64,000 nt of DNA. Source: Gp13-AA77 sp035946575. Lineage in GTDB: Bacteria; Acidobacteriota; Terriglobia; UBA7540. This document shows, piece after piece, positions 1 through 11,498 of the stretch. The stretch is from NCBI GenBank assembly GCA_035946575.1, contig DASYZG010000004.1, positions 12,437 through 76,436 on the forward strand. The letters are read 5' to 3'. Within the stretch, counting starts at the first letter, position 1. Each line of letters opens with the position of its first letter. The position numbers and the translations under genes were made by a program. Below the pieces are notes generated by a model, which saw nothing but the letters and a program-made list of their open reading frames with translations, searched no databases and was not told the origin of the DNA.

Positions 1-1748
1 GCGATCACCGCATCCTTGCCGTCGCGAGTAGCGGCGACAGCAACGGACTGGCCACTGAATTCACCGGGATAGTCTTCCGGAAGCTGCCGCATACTTCCAG
101 TCGCCAGATCGACCGTATAAAGATGGTTGCCGGCATCCGCCCCGGAGCCGATTTTGGTTCCGATCACGAGAAACTCGCGGCCACCCGGAACTACTGCCAG
201 CAAACGCACGCCAAACGCTCCGCCCACGGCCACGGAGTAGGCTTGTGTTTGCCCGGTCTCCGGCAAGTAGCGAAACACCTGGTAAAGGTTCTCTCGGTTG
301 AGCCGGGTGATAAGAAGGCTGCCGTCGGGCAGGGGCTCGGGCGACATCGCGTTTTCCAAAACCAACTGTTCGTCGCCGCCCAGGGCCGGCACGGCATAGA
401 TGCCCTTCGGCTCGTCATACCATCGATCGTAATAAATGCGGCTGCTATCCGGCGACCACGCAATGCTTTGCACCAGGCCGCGTTCGCGGCTGTGAGTGAG
501 CATGATGCGATTGCCGGTTTCGGGCTGCATCACCCAGACTTGCATGAAGTCTTCAGGATCTTTTGCAATGAACGCCAGCAGATGCCCGTCTGGGGAAAGA
601 CGTGGGAAGAGGGACACTACTGGCCCGCCGAGCATGACGCCGGTCCAGGACGGCTGCGCCGGCGTGCGCCACAGGAAATGGCCTGCCACCGCCGCCAGGA
701 CGAGGGCCGCGGCTGCCAGCAGGGCTCGAGTGCGCTGCCGAACGGGCCGCTCTGACGCCGCTGCGGCCTCCTGGCCGGACTCTGCCTCTCCCGCTTGCGC
801 CTCCTGGATGGCGATCCGCGCCTCGCCGATGGCCTGTAGCCGCTGCTTGCGATCCTTGGTCAGGCAGCGGTGCAGTAGCCGCACAATGGACGGCGGCGTG
901 GAGGCCGGCAGCGCGTTCCATTCGGGATCGAACTTCAGCACTGAGGCCAGAACGTCGGAAGTCGTCTCGCCCTGAAAGGCCCGCTGCCCGCTCAGCATTT
1001 CATACAGCACCACGCCAAACGACCAGATATCGGCGCGCCGGTCCACGGTGTGGCCCCGTGCCTGTTCGGGAGCCATGTAGGCGGCGGTGCCCATGATCAT
1101 ACCCGCCTGCGTTGCCTGGGCGGTCAGCGTCGGTGAGTTTGAGGGATCGCCGGAAGGCGTGCTGCTCTCCGTGGCCTTCGCCAGGCCGAAGTCCAGCACC
1201 TTTGCCGTGCCTTCCGGAGTGATTTTGATATTCGCCGGCTTCAGGTCGCGATGGATGACGCCGCGCTCGTGAGCATATTCCAGCGCCTCGGTGATCTGCT
1301 CCGCGATGTGGAGGGCCTCCTCCAACTGTAGCGGCGATGTCCTCATCGCCGCCTTCCCGGAAGCCGCCAATGGATCTCCGCTGGCGCGGGAGTGACCTGT
1401 AATCGCGGACGATGCGGCGGATAATCGCTCCGCCAGCGTCGGCCCGTCGACGAGTTCCATGACGAGCGACCGCTGTCCGTTCGCCTCTTCCAGGCCGTAA
1501 ATCGCAGCGATGTTAGGGTGATTCAGCGAAGCCAGAACCTGCGCTTCGCGTTGGAATCGAGCCATGCGCTCGGCATCAAGGGCAAAGGCTTCCGGCAGGA
1601 ATTTGAGCGCCACCTCGCGCCCGAGCTTGGTATCTGTGGCGCGGTACACCTCGCCCATTCCACCCTTGCCGATTGCGGCGGTGATCCGATAGTGCGAGAG
1701 TGTGTTACCGACCAGGTGAGCCCCCCAATGAGCCAGGCCGCTCCTCAC
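1..1748 (-). CDS. Ser/Thr protein kinase with TolB-like beta-propeller sensor (C-terminus beyond window)
   Basis: Membrane-anchored Hanks-type kinase; 582 codons are visible and the C-terminus lies off the left edge. Seen directly: glycine loop GKGGMGEVY near residue 21, catalytic Lys49, HRDLKPAN with Asp168, DFG at 186-188, and APE at 226-228. A hydrophobic segment at about 341-360 is followed by an extracytoplasmic part with propeller phrases such as LSPDG and WSPDS. The GTG at 1748 is the first plausible start after an in-frame TAG, without a clear ribosome site. Kinases with this PknB-plus-TolB/WD40 layout are abundant in Acidobacteriota; the signal and targets are unknown. It is divergent from aspS. 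Confidence 0.93.
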   Translation of the reverse strand, partial: MRSGLAHWGAHLVGNTLSHYRITAAIGKGGMGEVYRATDTKLGREVALKFLPEAFALDAERMARFQREAQVLASLNHPNIAAIYGLEEANGQRSLVMELVDGPTLAERLSAASSAITGHSRASGDPLAASGKAAMRTSPLQLEEALHIAEQITEALEYAHERGVIHRDLKPANIKITPEGTAKVLDFGLAKATESSTPSGDPSNSPTLTAQATQAGMIMGTAAYMAPEQARGHTVDRRADIWSFGVVLYEMLSGQRAFQGETTSDVLASVLKFDPEWNALPASTPPSIVRLLHRCLTKDRKQRLQAIGEARIAIQEAQAGEAESGQEAAAASERPVRQRTRALLAAAALVLAAVAGHFLWRTPAQPSWTGVMLGGPVVSLFPRLSPDGHLLAFIAKDPEDFMQVWVMQPETGNRIMLTHSRERGLVQSIAWSPDSSRIYYDRWYDEPKGIYAVPALGGDEQLVLENAMSPEPLPDGSLLITRLNRENLYQVFRYLPETGQTQAYSVAVGGAFGVRLLAVVPGGREFLVIGTKIGSGADAGNHLYTVDLATGSMRQLPEDYPGEFSGQSVAVAATRDGKDAVI

Positions 1749-2337
1749 TGTGGCTTGTCGCTGAAGAAGGCAGCGCCTATTCTACCTCAAGAGCCTTCGG
1801 AAATTGTGCCCCGGCTCCCGGCAACTCGGAAGCTCTTGGTGGCAAGCATCGGACGGCATTCCTCGGGCCTGCAGTCCAGCCCCGATCAACAACGTCGTGT
1901 CAAGCGCGGCGAGTTACTGGTGATTGCTCGTCAAAGATCGCCTGGCCACGCGTGATCTTGTTCATACTACCCAGCCGACTCGCAACTGGATCGGGGACGA
2001 AAAGTCCTTTCTCGTGAATCGAGGCCGCTCAGTTGCCGTATAACGGCCTACCCGTTGAGATGCCTCATTACGTACAGTCGTCATGAAGGAATCTCACGCC
2101 GCTGACTGGCCCTCGAGTAACCGCATGATGTTTAGCCCCGCTCTGTGCTTCCGCCACCGACTCGGCGAGTTTCGATCGCCCGCCGCTCTGCGGTTACGTT
2201 ATGATGGTTTTTGCACCGTGGAACCCAAGGCCGCCGCTGACGATCTAAAATACTCTCATTCGTTCCAATTAGCGGGCCCCGCGGCTGGGCGGCTCCTGGC
2301 TAAGCCTCAACAGAGGGCCCAAGAGGGGATCAATCCA
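1749..2337. other. Gene-free divergent spacer between kinase and aspS
   Basis: 589 bases with no convincing gene. The aspS reading frame stays open upstream to 2083, but that extension has no family similarity and lies in front of a good start at 2338. The spacer must hold the promoters of both divergent genes. I see only weak candidates (TATGAT near 2199, TAAAAT near 2248), neither with a matching -35 box. Confidence 0.5.
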
Positions 2338-4212
2338 GTGGAACTCGATCTTCTGGGTAACCGGCAGCGAACCCATCACTGCGGCGAGTTACGCCGCCAG
2401 CATGCGGGGCAGAAGGTATTTCTGGCGGGATGGGTGGCGCGGCGGCGGGATCTCGGCAACCTGATCTTCATCGATTTGCGCGACCACAGCGGCATCACGC
2501 AGGTCGTGTGCCGGCCTGAGCTGAGCGCCGCGGCCCACGCCAAGGCCGAGCAGGTGCGCACCGAGTACGTGCTCGGCGTCGAGGGCGAAGCGGCGCTGCG
2601 CACGGCGGAAACCGTGAACAAGGACCTGGCCACCGGCGAAGTGGAAGTCGTGGTCCGGGAGCTGCTGGTGCTGAACGAGGCGCGGACGCCGCCCTTCCCT
2701 CTGGACGACGAGGGCCGCACCAACGAAGAGCCGCGCCTGCGCTACCGCTATATCGACCTGCGCCGCCCGCGCATGCAGCACAACATCCGCCTGCGTCATC
2801 GGGCTGGGCTGGTAGTGCGCGAGCACATGACCGAGCACGGCTTCGTGGACGTGGAAACGCCGTTTCTGACGCGCAGCACGCCGGAGGGCGCGCGCGACTA
2901 CCTGGTGCCGAGCCGCGTCCATCCGGGGCACTTCTACGCCCTGCCCCAGTCGCCGCAGCTTTTCAAGCAGATACTGATGATCGCGGGGTTCGACCGGTAC
3001 TTTCAGATCGTGCGCTGCTTCCGCGACGAGGACTTGCGCGCCGACCGGCAGCCGGAGTTCACCCAGATCGATATCGAGATGGCTTTCCCGACCCGCGAGG
3101 CGCTGTTCGCGATTATCGAGGGTCTGATGGAGAAGTTGTTCGCGCTGGTGGACGTGAAGGTCGCGCGACCGTTCGCGATTCTGCCCTACGACGTGGCGAT
3201 GGAGAAGTACGGCTCCGACAAGCCGCACCTCGGATTCGGCCTGGAATGGAAGCGCCTGCCGCTGCCCGAGGGCGCGCACGGCAAGATTCACGTGGCCGAG
3301 CCGATCAAGGCTCTGCGGGTGCCGGGCGGCGCTGCGTTCTCGCGCAGCCAGATCGACAAGCTGCACGAGGTCGCCAAGAACGCGGGCGCGGACTGGTTTG
3401 CGTCGATCAAAGTGGCGGGCGATGCACCGGCCGCGCTGGCAAAGGTGATGGGAGAGCAGGCCGTCCGCTCGCTCGTGAGCGCCGTCGAGGCGGTTGACGG
3501 CGATCTCGTGGTTCTGCTCGGCCTGAAGGTGCAGGCGGCCCCGGTCGAATCAGGCGGTCATGCCAGTACCGGCGCCAACGCAGGCCTGAACGTCGAAAAG
3601 CTGCGCCAGCTCGATTTCGCTTCGGGCGACGTGCGCCTCGACCTCGCCCGCAAGCTCGACCTGATCAAGCCGGGCATTTGGGCCTTCTGCTGGGTGGTGG
3701 ACTTTCCCATGTTCGAGTACGACGAGAAGCAGAAGCGCTACGCCGCGATGCATCATCCGTTCACCTCGCCGCGCGAGGAGGACATGGACCAGATCGAATC
3801 CGACCCTTCAGCGTGCAAGGCGCGCGCCTACGATCTGGTGCTCAATGGCTCGGAGATCGGCGGAGGATCGATCCGTATCCACCGGCCCGACATCCAGCGT
3901 CGCGTCTTCCAGACGCTCAGCATTACGCCCGAGAAGGCTCGCGAGCGCTTCGGGTTCTTCCTGGACGCGCTCGAGAGCGGCGCGCCGCCGCACGGCGGCA
4001 TCGCGCTCGGCTGGGACCGCATCATCGCGCTGATGTGCGGCGAGACCAACATCCGCGAGGTGATCGCCTTCCCCAAGACCGCGAGCGCCATGGACCTGAT
4101 GTGCGACGCGCCGGGCGGAGTGGATCCGGACCAGCTTCACGAGCTGGAATTGGAGCTGAAGACCGCGGAGAGCATCGAGGCTGTCCGGGCGCGGCAGAAG
4201 ACGGCGGAATGA
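2338..4212 (+). CDS. aspS: Aspartyl-tRNA synthetase (bacterial type)
   Basis: Class II aminoacyl-tRNA synthetase charging tRNA-Asp in the cytoplasm. The 624-residue product has the N-terminal OB-fold anticodon domain (GWVARRRDLGNLIFIDLRD), class II motif 2 (FRDEDLRADRQPEFTQIDIE), the bacterial GAD insertion in the middle, and motif 3 (GGIALGWDR) near residue 557. GTG at 2338 is chosen because the preceding AGAGGGGA is a good ribosome site and the product then matches the family from its first residues; the frame remains open upstream to 2083. Whether it is discriminating or also charges tRNA-Asn cannot be decided from this window. Followed by mutL after 57 bases. Confidence 0.97.
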   Translation: MELDLLGNRQRTHHCGELRRQHAGQKVFLAGWVARRRDLGNLIFIDLRDHSGITQVVCRPELSAAAHAKAEQVRTEYVLGVEGEAALRTAETVNKDLATGEVEVVVRELLVLNEARTPPFPLDDEGRTNEEPRLRYRYIDLRRPRMQHNIRLRHRAGLVVREHMTEHGFVDVETPFLTRSTPEGARDYLVPSRVHPGHFYALPQSPQLFKQILMIAGFDRYFQIVRCFRDEDLRADRQPEFTQIDIEMAFPTREALFAIIEGLMEKLFALVDVKVARPFAILPYDVAMEKYGSDKPHLGFGLEWKRLPLPEGAHGKIHVAEPIKALRVPGGAAFSRSQIDKLHEVAKNAGADWFASIKVAGDAPAALAKVMGEQAVRSLVSAVEAVDGDLVVLLGLKVQAAPVESGGHASTGANAGLNVEKLRQLDFASGDVRLDLARKLDLIKPGIWAFCWVVDFPMFEYDEKQKRYAAMHHPFTSPREEDMDQIESDPSACKARAYDLVLNGSEIGGGSIRIHRPDIQRRVFQTLSITPEKARERFGFFLDALESGAPPHGGIALGWDRIIALMCGETNIREVIAFPKTASAMDLMCDAPGGVDPDQLHELELELKTAESIEAVRARQKTAE

Positions 4213-4269
4213 ACTGACACAATGGGTCATTGATTCAATGGCTCAATGGTTCAATGATCCGATGAGCAG
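4213..4269. repeat. Degenerate short tandem repeat between aspS and mutL
   Basis: The spacer is mostly repeats of a CAATGG(c/t)TCA/TTGATTCAATGG type unit, about 9 bases long and imperfect. It is one of at least ten such arrays found between genes in this window. A similar unit recurs at 41867-41896. Confidence 0.7.
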
Positions 4270-6408
4270 ATGTCCATAATTCACATCCTGCCTGATCGCG
4301 TGGCCAACCAGATCGCCGCCGGCGAGGTGGTGGAGCGTCCGGCATCGATCGTCAAAGAGCTGATCGAGAACTCGCTCGATGCCGGCGCCAATCGCCTGGA
4401 CGTCGAGGTGGAGGCGGGCGGCAAGCGGCTGGTGCGCGTGACCGACGATGGCTGCGGTATGGGCCGCGACGACGCGCTGCTGGCCTTTGAGCGCCACGCC
4501 ACGAGCAAGATCCGTCAGGCCGAGGACCTGCTCGAAATCGCCACGCTCGGCTTCCGCGGTGAGGCGTTGCCTTCGATCGCGGCCGTCTCGCGGTTGGTGC
4601 TCGAGACGCGCGCCAGCTCCGAAGCCTCCGGAACACGGGTGGAGATTGCAGGCGGCAAGCTGCGCGATGTCAAGGAAATCGCCCGGCCGCAGGGCACGCG
4701 GATCGAGGCCCGCGACCTGTTCTTCAACACGCCGGCACGCCGCAAGTTCCTCAAGTCCGAATCGACCGAACTCGGCCACATTGCGAGCCTCGTGACTCAT
4801 TACGCGCTTGCGCATCCCGAGAAGAGCTTCCGCCTGGCCTCGATGTCGCACGAACTGGTAAACGCCGCTCCCGCGCCCGACGCGCGCACGCGCGTCTATC
4901 AACTGCTGGGCGGTCAGACGCTTGAACAGCTGATCGAGATCCCGCCGGCGGAGCGGCGCCTGCCGGTGGTGGCGATCTTCGGCGAGCGCGAGGAGAATGA
5001 GCCTCCGGAGGCGCCAGGAATCGTGCGCTTGACGGGATTCGTTTCCAAGCCCGAAGTGCAGCGGCTGAACCGCAACGAGGTCTACTTCTTTGTAAACCGC
5101 CGCCTGGTGCGCGACCGGCTGATCCTGCATGCCATCACCGAGGCCTACCGGAACATTCTGCCGGCGCGCATGTTCCCCGTAGCGCTGGTCTTCCTGGAGC
5201 TGCCACCGCAGGAAGTGGACGTGAACGTTCATCCCTCGAAGACTGAAGTGCGCTTCCGGCGCTCAGGCTTCATTCACGACTTCACCCGCGACATGATTCG
5301 CCGGGCCGTGGTCGAGGCGCGTCCCGTCGCGGCCTTTCCGCTGCGCGGCGGCGCAGCCGCGGGGCCCGCCATCGAGGACCTGGAAGCCGTGGAACGGCTC
5401 GCGGATGAGGCGACCGCCGCGGGAATGCCGACGGGCGTCCCGGCACAATCGCGCGCCCCCTCTGCCGGATCTTTAGCTCCTTTGGAGCGCGAGCCTGCGG
5501 GTGGCGGGGCTTTCGCTCCCGGCGCCGCGAAGCTCGCTTCGCCAGAATTCACCCTGTCTGCCCCGAAGCCTGCTCCCTTCACCGGACGTTTACCGCTCGA
5601 AACGGCAACACCGCTCGAGCAGGCTGGAAGCCCGCTGCCAGACCCCTGGCGAGAATCGTCGCCTATGCCGCCTGCGCCAGGGTCAGCCACCGCGGAGCCG
5701 CCATCCGTGATGCCGCGCGGGAACGGCACCGGGGCCACGCTGTCATCCGGATCCTGCACACCGCGTGATGCTCCCGCAGGATTACTGCGAAGCGCGTCAA
5801 CTCCGCCCGCGACGCCGGGCCCGGAGTTTCCGGTCGATCTGCGTCCGCTCGGCCAGGTGGAAGAAAGCTACATCGTGGCGACCAATGCCGCCGGGTTGTG
5901 GATCGTAGATCAGCACGCGGCCCACGAGCGCATTCTGTTCGAGAAGCACCTGCGCCAGGTGGGCGAGCGCGCTGTCGATGCGCAGCGGCTGCTGCTTCCC
6001 ATAATCTTCGAGCTGAAGCCGGGCCAGCTGGCTGCCTTCAAGGAAGTCGCGGAGGAACTCGCGGCCAACGGCTTCGACGTGGAGCCCTTCGGGCAGCGCA
6101 CGGTCGCCGTGAAGACGGCGCCCGCGGAACTCGCGCCTGAGGATGTGGAGCGCCTGCTGGTCGAGATTCTGGACGGCATCGGCCAGGAGGCCACCGGCTT
6201 GACGCTGGAGGTGCTGCGCGGGCGCATCAGTGCGTCGCTGGCGTGCCGCGCCGCCATCAAGATCCACATGGCGCTCGATGCGCCCAAGATGGAGTGGCTG
6301 CTCTCGGAGCTGGCGCGCGCCGAGTCCCCCATGGCCTGCCCGCACGGGCGCCCGGTGATGCTACGCTATACCATCAAGGACCTGGAGCGGGCGTTTCGCC
6401 GCATCTGA
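4270..6408 (+). CDS. mutL: DNA mismatch repair protein MutL, endonuclease-type
   Basis: Mismatch-repair ATPase of 712 residues. The N-terminal GHKL ATPase shows IAAGEVVERP, ELIENSLDAGA and GFRGEAL. A Pro/Ala/Ser-rich linker spans about 335-515. The C-terminal dimerisation domain carries DQHAAHERILFE at 547-558, which fits the metal-binding endonuclease motif DQHA-x2-E-x4-E, and a late CPHGRP motif. By family knowledge this marks a latent nicking endonuclease of the kind found in bacteria without MutH. The gap to cmk is 23 bases, so co-transcription aspS-mutL-cmk is likely. Confidence 0.97.
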   Translation: MSIIHILPDRVANQIAAGEVVERPASIVKELIENSLDAGANRLDVEVEAGGKRLVRVTDDGCGMGRDDALLAFERHATSKIRQAEDLLEIATLGFRGEALPSIAAVSRLVLETRASSEASGTRVEIAGGKLRDVKEIARPQGTRIEARDLFFNTPARRKFLKSESTELGHIASLVTHYALAHPEKSFRLASMSHELVNAAPAPDARTRVYQLLGGQTLEQLIEIPPAERRLPVVAIFGEREENEPPEAPGIVRLTGFVSKPEVQRLNRNEVYFFVNRRLVRDRLILHAITEAYRNILPARMFPVALVFLELPPQEVDVNVHPSKTEVRFRRSGFIHDFTRDMIRRAVVEARPVAAFPLRGGAAAGPAIEDLEAVERLADEATAAGMPTGVPAQSRAPSAGSLAPLEREPAGGGAFAPGAAKLASPEFTLSAPKPAPFTGRLPLETATPLEQAGSPLPDPWRESSPMPPAPGSATAEPPSVMPRGNGTGATLSSGSCTPRDAPAGLLRSASTPPATPGPEFPVDLRPLGQVEESYIVATNAAGLWIVDQHAAHERILFEKHLRQVGERAVDAQRLLLPIIFELKPGQLAAFKEVAEELAANGFDVEPFGQRTVAVKTAPAELAPEDVERLLVEILDGIGQEATGLTLEVLRGRISASLACRAAIKIHMALDAPKMEWLLSELARAESPMACPHGRPVMLRYTIKDLERAFRRI

Positions 6409-6431
6409 GAGCGGCGCCATTCGCTCGAATC

Positions 6432-7139
6432 ATGCACACACCCTTAATCATTGCCATTGACGGTCCGGCCGGCGCCGGCAAGAGCACGGTGGCGCGCGCC
6501 CTGGCGGAGCGCCTTGGACTGGCCTATATAGACAGCGGCGCGAGCTACCGCGCCGCGGCGCTCAAGGTGGTGGAAAGTGGGGTGTCGCCGGCCAACCCTG
6601 CGGCTGTAATCGAAGTCGTGAACCGCGCCGAGATTGCCTTCGCCGCCTGGGACGGCGACTGGCGCGTAACGCTCGACAAGCGGGACGTCACCGGCCTGAT
6701 CCGCACGCCCGAGGTGACCCAGGCGGCGGCGTTGGTTTCGCGCCTGCCGGAGGTTCGCAGGAAGCTCATTGCCTTGCAGCGCCAGGCGGCGCGCGGTGCG
6801 GGAGTCGTCATGGAAGGGCGCGACATCGGCACCGTGGTTTTTCCCGACGCGCCGCTCAAGATCTTCCTGGAGGCCGATCCGGCTGAGCGCGCGCGACGGC
6901 GGCTGGACCAGGAGCAGGCGGGCGGACGACAGGCGAGTCTGAGCGCAACTGCGAACGAGATCCGCGAGCGCGATGAACTTGATGCCGCGCGTACGGTCTC
7001 GCCGCTGGTACCGGCCGCGGACGCCGTGCGCATCGACTCGACCGAACTCAGCGCCGAGCAGGTTGTGGAGAAAGTTCTGGATCTGGCGCGGGAACGAAGG
7101 TTGATTCCGGAACGCGAAGCGAGAAACGCGGAGTGCTGA
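6432..7139 (+). CDS. cmk: Cytidylate kinase
   Basis: Phosphorylates CMP and dCMP to diphosphates with ATP. The 235-residue product starts at the ATG whose N-terminus gives the family's IAIDGPAGAGKST P-loop (about residues 7-18). Other conserved parts are DSGASYRAAAL (usually DTGAMYRAVAL) and MEGRDIGTVVFPDA, plus the CMP-binding Arg cluster ADPAERARRR. The reading frame is open further upstream inside mutL, but nothing there is conserved. It sits 23 bases after mutL. The last 20 or so residues are a basic tail without obvious similarity. Confidence 0.96.
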   Translation: MHTPLIIAIDGPAGAGKSTVARALAERLGLAYIDSGASYRAAALKVVESGVSPANPAAVIEVVNRAEIAFAAWDGDWRVTLDKRDVTGLIRTPEVTQAAALVSRLPEVRRKLIALQRQAARGAGVVMEGRDIGTVVFPDAPLKIFLEADPAERARRRLDQEQAGGRQASLSATANEIRERDELDAARTVSPLVPAADAVRIDSTELSAEQVVEKVLDLARERRLIPEREARNAEC

Positions 7140-7240
7140 ATGAGGAGCGCAGGAACAGGGGCTGTTTGAGTCAAATCCCAGATGGCAGAAGCAGTTCCTC
7201 AAACCGGTTCATCGTCAACTATTCAGAATTCGTCATTCAA

Positions 7241-8563
<1,323 letters not shown>

Positions 8564-8931
8564 TTCAGGTTCTCTCTTTTTGGCGCTGTGACGGTCGCGA
8601 GGAGGCGCGCCCTTCCTCGATCCGGCGCGGCCGCTCTGGCCTTGGCCGTTCTCTTCAGGTTCACTGATCATATTGGGTGGCACAGTGGGATTTTTTACAC
8701 CAGCGAAGCCTCGGCTGGACACACAACCGGTAATTTCAGGGTGGTCACAACAGGCCTCAACGCGGAACTTCGACGACAGGCAACATCACGGCCAAGCCCG
8801 ACGGGAAAATCAACTGGCTCAGGAAACAGCCTACTACCTCTGGCTGTTGGATGCAAGCCGAAGCCGATTCGTTTCCGGGCGCGCCTCTCTCTTTTCACGA
8901 GAATTTACTCTTGGACCCGGCACCTGCGACG
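8564..8931. other. Spacer and leader between lon and rho
   Basis: The 368 bases between the lon stop and the chosen rho start hold no other gene. Up to 159 bases next to rho could be coding if rho uses an upstream start. No intrinsic terminator with a U-tract was recognised after lon. A long rho leader would fit the autoregulation known for rho in other bacteria, but no specific element is visible. Confidence 0.4.
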
Positions 8932-11376
8932 CTAGTTGGTCAACTGCCCCCGGTCCGCCTCACCTGGAGCATCGAGCTCCGGCCTGCTCTCGGCAGGGGA
9001 CGGCAGGGCTTCCGGGGCCAGCACAGAATGGTCTTCGATTTTACGTTCCAGGGCGAGATCGAGAACCTCATCCATGGTATCCACAAACCGAAGCGAAATC
9101 TCCTGCTGGACGTTGGCAGGAATCTCCGACAGATCCTTTTCGTTGTCTCGCGGCAGCAGCACCGTAGCGACTCCCAGGCGGTGAGCCGCCAACACCTTCT
9201 CCTTAAGGCCGCCGATCGGCAACACCTTGCCGCGCAGGGTGATCTCTCCGGTCATCGCCACGTCACGCCGCACCGGAATGCGAGTGAGTGCGCTCACGAT
9301 GGCGGTGGCCAGGGTGATCCCGGCCGACGGACCGTCCTTCGGAATGGCGCCTTCCGGAATATGGACGTGAATATCGTAGCGGCGGTAAAAATCCGGATCG
9401 AGTCCCAGGCGCGCCGCGCGTGAGCGCACGTAGCTCATGGCAGCCTGACCGGATTCCTGCATCACCTCACCAAGTTTTCCAGTGAACAGGGGCCTGCCCT
9501 TACCGGGCATGATAGTGGCTTCGATGTGCAATATCTCGCCGCCAACTTCGGTCCAGGCTAGACCAACGGCCAGACCAACCTCATTCTTCTCTTCGGCACG
9601 GGTGTCGCGGAACTTGACCACCCCGAGGTAGTCCTTAACGTCTTCCGGCTTGACCTCAAGCTGGAGCTTCGCGTCCTCGGCGACGACCTTGCGCGCCACC
9701 TTGCGGCTGATATTCGAGATCTCCCGTTCCAGGTTGCGGACGCCAGCCTCGCGTGTGTAGTTGCGAATCACGGTCCGCAAAGCGTCATCGGTGAGGGTCA
9801 GGTTTTCGGGCTTCAATCCGCAGGCTTCGCGCTGCTTCCGAACCAGAAATCGCTTGGCGATCTCAAGCTTCTCGGGCTCGGTGTAACCTGACAGCCGCAG
9901 GATCTCCATGCGGTCCTGCAGTGGCTGCGGAATCGTGTGGATTACGTTAGCCGTCGTAATGAAAAACACCTTCGAGAGGTCGTACTCCACGTCCAAATAA
10001 TGATCCATGAAAGTGCTGTTCTGCTCCGGATCAAGCACCTCAAGCAAAGCCGCCGAGGGGTCGCCCCGGAAGTCCATGCTCATCTTGTCGACCTCGTCGA
10101 GCAGGAAGACCGGATTCACCGTTCCGGCCTTCTTCATCATCTGCAGGATCTGGCCGGGCAAAGCGCCGATGTAGGTGCGCCGGTGGCCTCGGATCTCGGC
10201 CTCATCGCGCACGCCACCGAGCGAAAGCCTCACGAACTTCCGCCCCGTAGCGCGGGCTATTGAACGCCCGAGCGAGGTCTTGCCCACGCCCGGAGGTCCA
10301 ACAAAGCAGAGGATAGAACCCTTGGGAACCTTGACAAGCTGGCGGACGGCCAGAAACTCGAGGATGCGTTCCTTAATCTTTTCGAGTCCGTAGTGGTCTT
10401 CTTCCAGAACCTTCTCGGCTGCGCGAATGTCCCGCACTTCCTTGGACTTCTTCTTCCAGGGCACGGCCAGCAACCACTCCAGGTAGTTGCGGGAGACCGT
10501 GGTCTCCGCCGACATGGGCGGCATCATCTCAAGGCGGCCCAACTCGGCTTCGGCCTTGTCGCGCGCGTCCTTGGTCATCCCCGATGTTTCGATCCGTTTG
10601 CGCAGCTCTTCGATTTCGTTCTTTTCGTTACGGCCCAGTTCCTTCTGAATTGCCTTGATCTTTTCGTTGAGGTAGTACTCGCGCTGGGCGCGCTCCATCT
10701 GGCGCTTCACGCGGCCCTGGATGGTGCGATCGACGTTCAGCTTCTCGATCTCGATATCGAGGATATCCGCCACCCGAGTCAGTCGGTCCACCGCATCGAA
10801 TATCTCGAGCAACTCCTGCTTCTCTTCGATGGAGATGTTGAGATTGGCGGCCACAGTGTCGGTGAACTTCCCGATATCATCGGACTTCACTGCCGCGATC
10901 ATGGTCTCGTAGTTCAAACTCTGGGAGAGCTTGACATACTGCTCGAATAGCGACGTCACCCGCTGCTGCAACTGCTCCAGGCTGGGCGTGGAAACCGGGC
11001 GATACAGCGTGGTTCGCACCGTCACGCGGAAGTAGCCTTCGTCATTCGCAACTTTCAGGACTTTGCCCCGCTCCGCGCCCTCCACCAGCACTTTGATATT
11101 GCCGTCCGGCAGCTTTACACTCTGGACGATATTGGCGATCGTCCCTACCTGGTAAATCTCATTGGGCTTGGGCTCGTCCACGGAGGCGTCGTGCTGCGTG
11201 GCCAGGAAGATCTTCTTGTCGGCGGCCAGGGCGTCTTCGAGCGCGCGGATGGAGCTGTCACGCCCGACCACGAAAGCGGACATCATGTAGGGGAAGATGA
11301 CCACGTCGCGCAACGGCATCATGGGGAGCGCGCGGGTATCGCTTTTTTCGCGTCCTGCAAACAAAGTTGAACTCAT
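8932..11376 (-). CDS. lon: ATP-dependent protease La (LonA)
   Basis: Soluble homo-oligomeric AAA+ serine protease degrading misfolded and regulatory proteins. It has 814 residues, typical for LonA: an N-terminal substrate-binding LAN domain (LPMMPLRDVVIFPYM), a coiled-coil region near 190-260, the AAA+ module with Walker A GPPGVGKTS and FLLDEVDKM, and a C-terminal protease domain with catalytic Ser684 in KDGPSAG and Lys727 in GGLKEK. A short acidic tail follows. It is transcribed with clpX, clpP and tig upstream, an order conserved in many bacteria. Confidence 0.98.
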   Translation of the reverse strand: MSSTLFAGREKSDTRALPMMPLRDVVIFPYMMSAFVVGRDSSIRALEDALAADKKIFLATQHDASVDEPKPNEIYQVGTIANIVQSVKLPDGNIKVLVEGAERGKVLKVANDEGYFRVTVRTTLYRPVSTPSLEQLQQRVTSLFEQYVKLSQSLNYETMIAAVKSDDIGKFTDTVAANLNISIEEKQELLEIFDAVDRLTRVADILDIEIEKLNVDRTIQGRVKRQMERAQREYYLNEKIKAIQKELGRNEKNEIEELRKRIETSGMTKDARDKAEAELGRLEMMPPMSAETTVSRNYLEWLLAVPWKKKSKEVRDIRAAEKVLEEDHYGLEKIKERILEFLAVRQLVKVPKGSILCFVGPPGVGKTSLGRSIARATGRKFVRLSLGGVRDEAEIRGHRRTYIGALPGQILQMMKKAGTVNPVFLLDEVDKMSMDFRGDPSAALLEVLDPEQNSTFMDHYLDVEYDLSKVFFITTANVIHTIPQPLQDRMEILRLSGYTEPEKLEIAKRFLVRKQREACGLKPENLTLTDDALRTVIRNYTREAGVRNLEREISNISRKVARKVVAEDAKLQLEVKPEDVKDYLGVVKFRDTRAEEKNEVGLAVGLAWTEVGGEILHIEATIMPGKGRPLFTGKLGEVMQESGQAAMSYVRSRAARLGLDPDFYRRYDIHVHIPEGAIPKDGPSAGITLATAIVSALTRIPVRRDVAMTGEITLRGKVLPIGGLKEKVLAAHRLGVATVLLPRDNEKDLSEIPANVQQEISLRFVDTMDEVLDLALERKIEDHSVLAPEALPSPAESRPELDAPGEADRGQLTN

Positions 11377-11498
11377 TCCGGGCCTCTTGCCAATCCAGCA
11401 GTCAGAAAACCTGAACGGAGGTGGCGCCCCCGATCATCCATCTGCTCACTCCCCTCTGTCGCGCTATTCCGCTCTCCGACTCCTGCCTTCAGATTTTC

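Noticed and set aside
2083..2337. An upstream extension of aspS by 85 codons
   Set aside because: It has no similarity to the family, and GTG 2338 has a good ribosome site and the expected N-terminus.
7140..7240. Possible tRNA-like segment near 7156-7205 (a TTTGAGTCAAATCCC word)
   Set aside because: No acceptor stem, D-arm or anticodon arm can be drawn around it.
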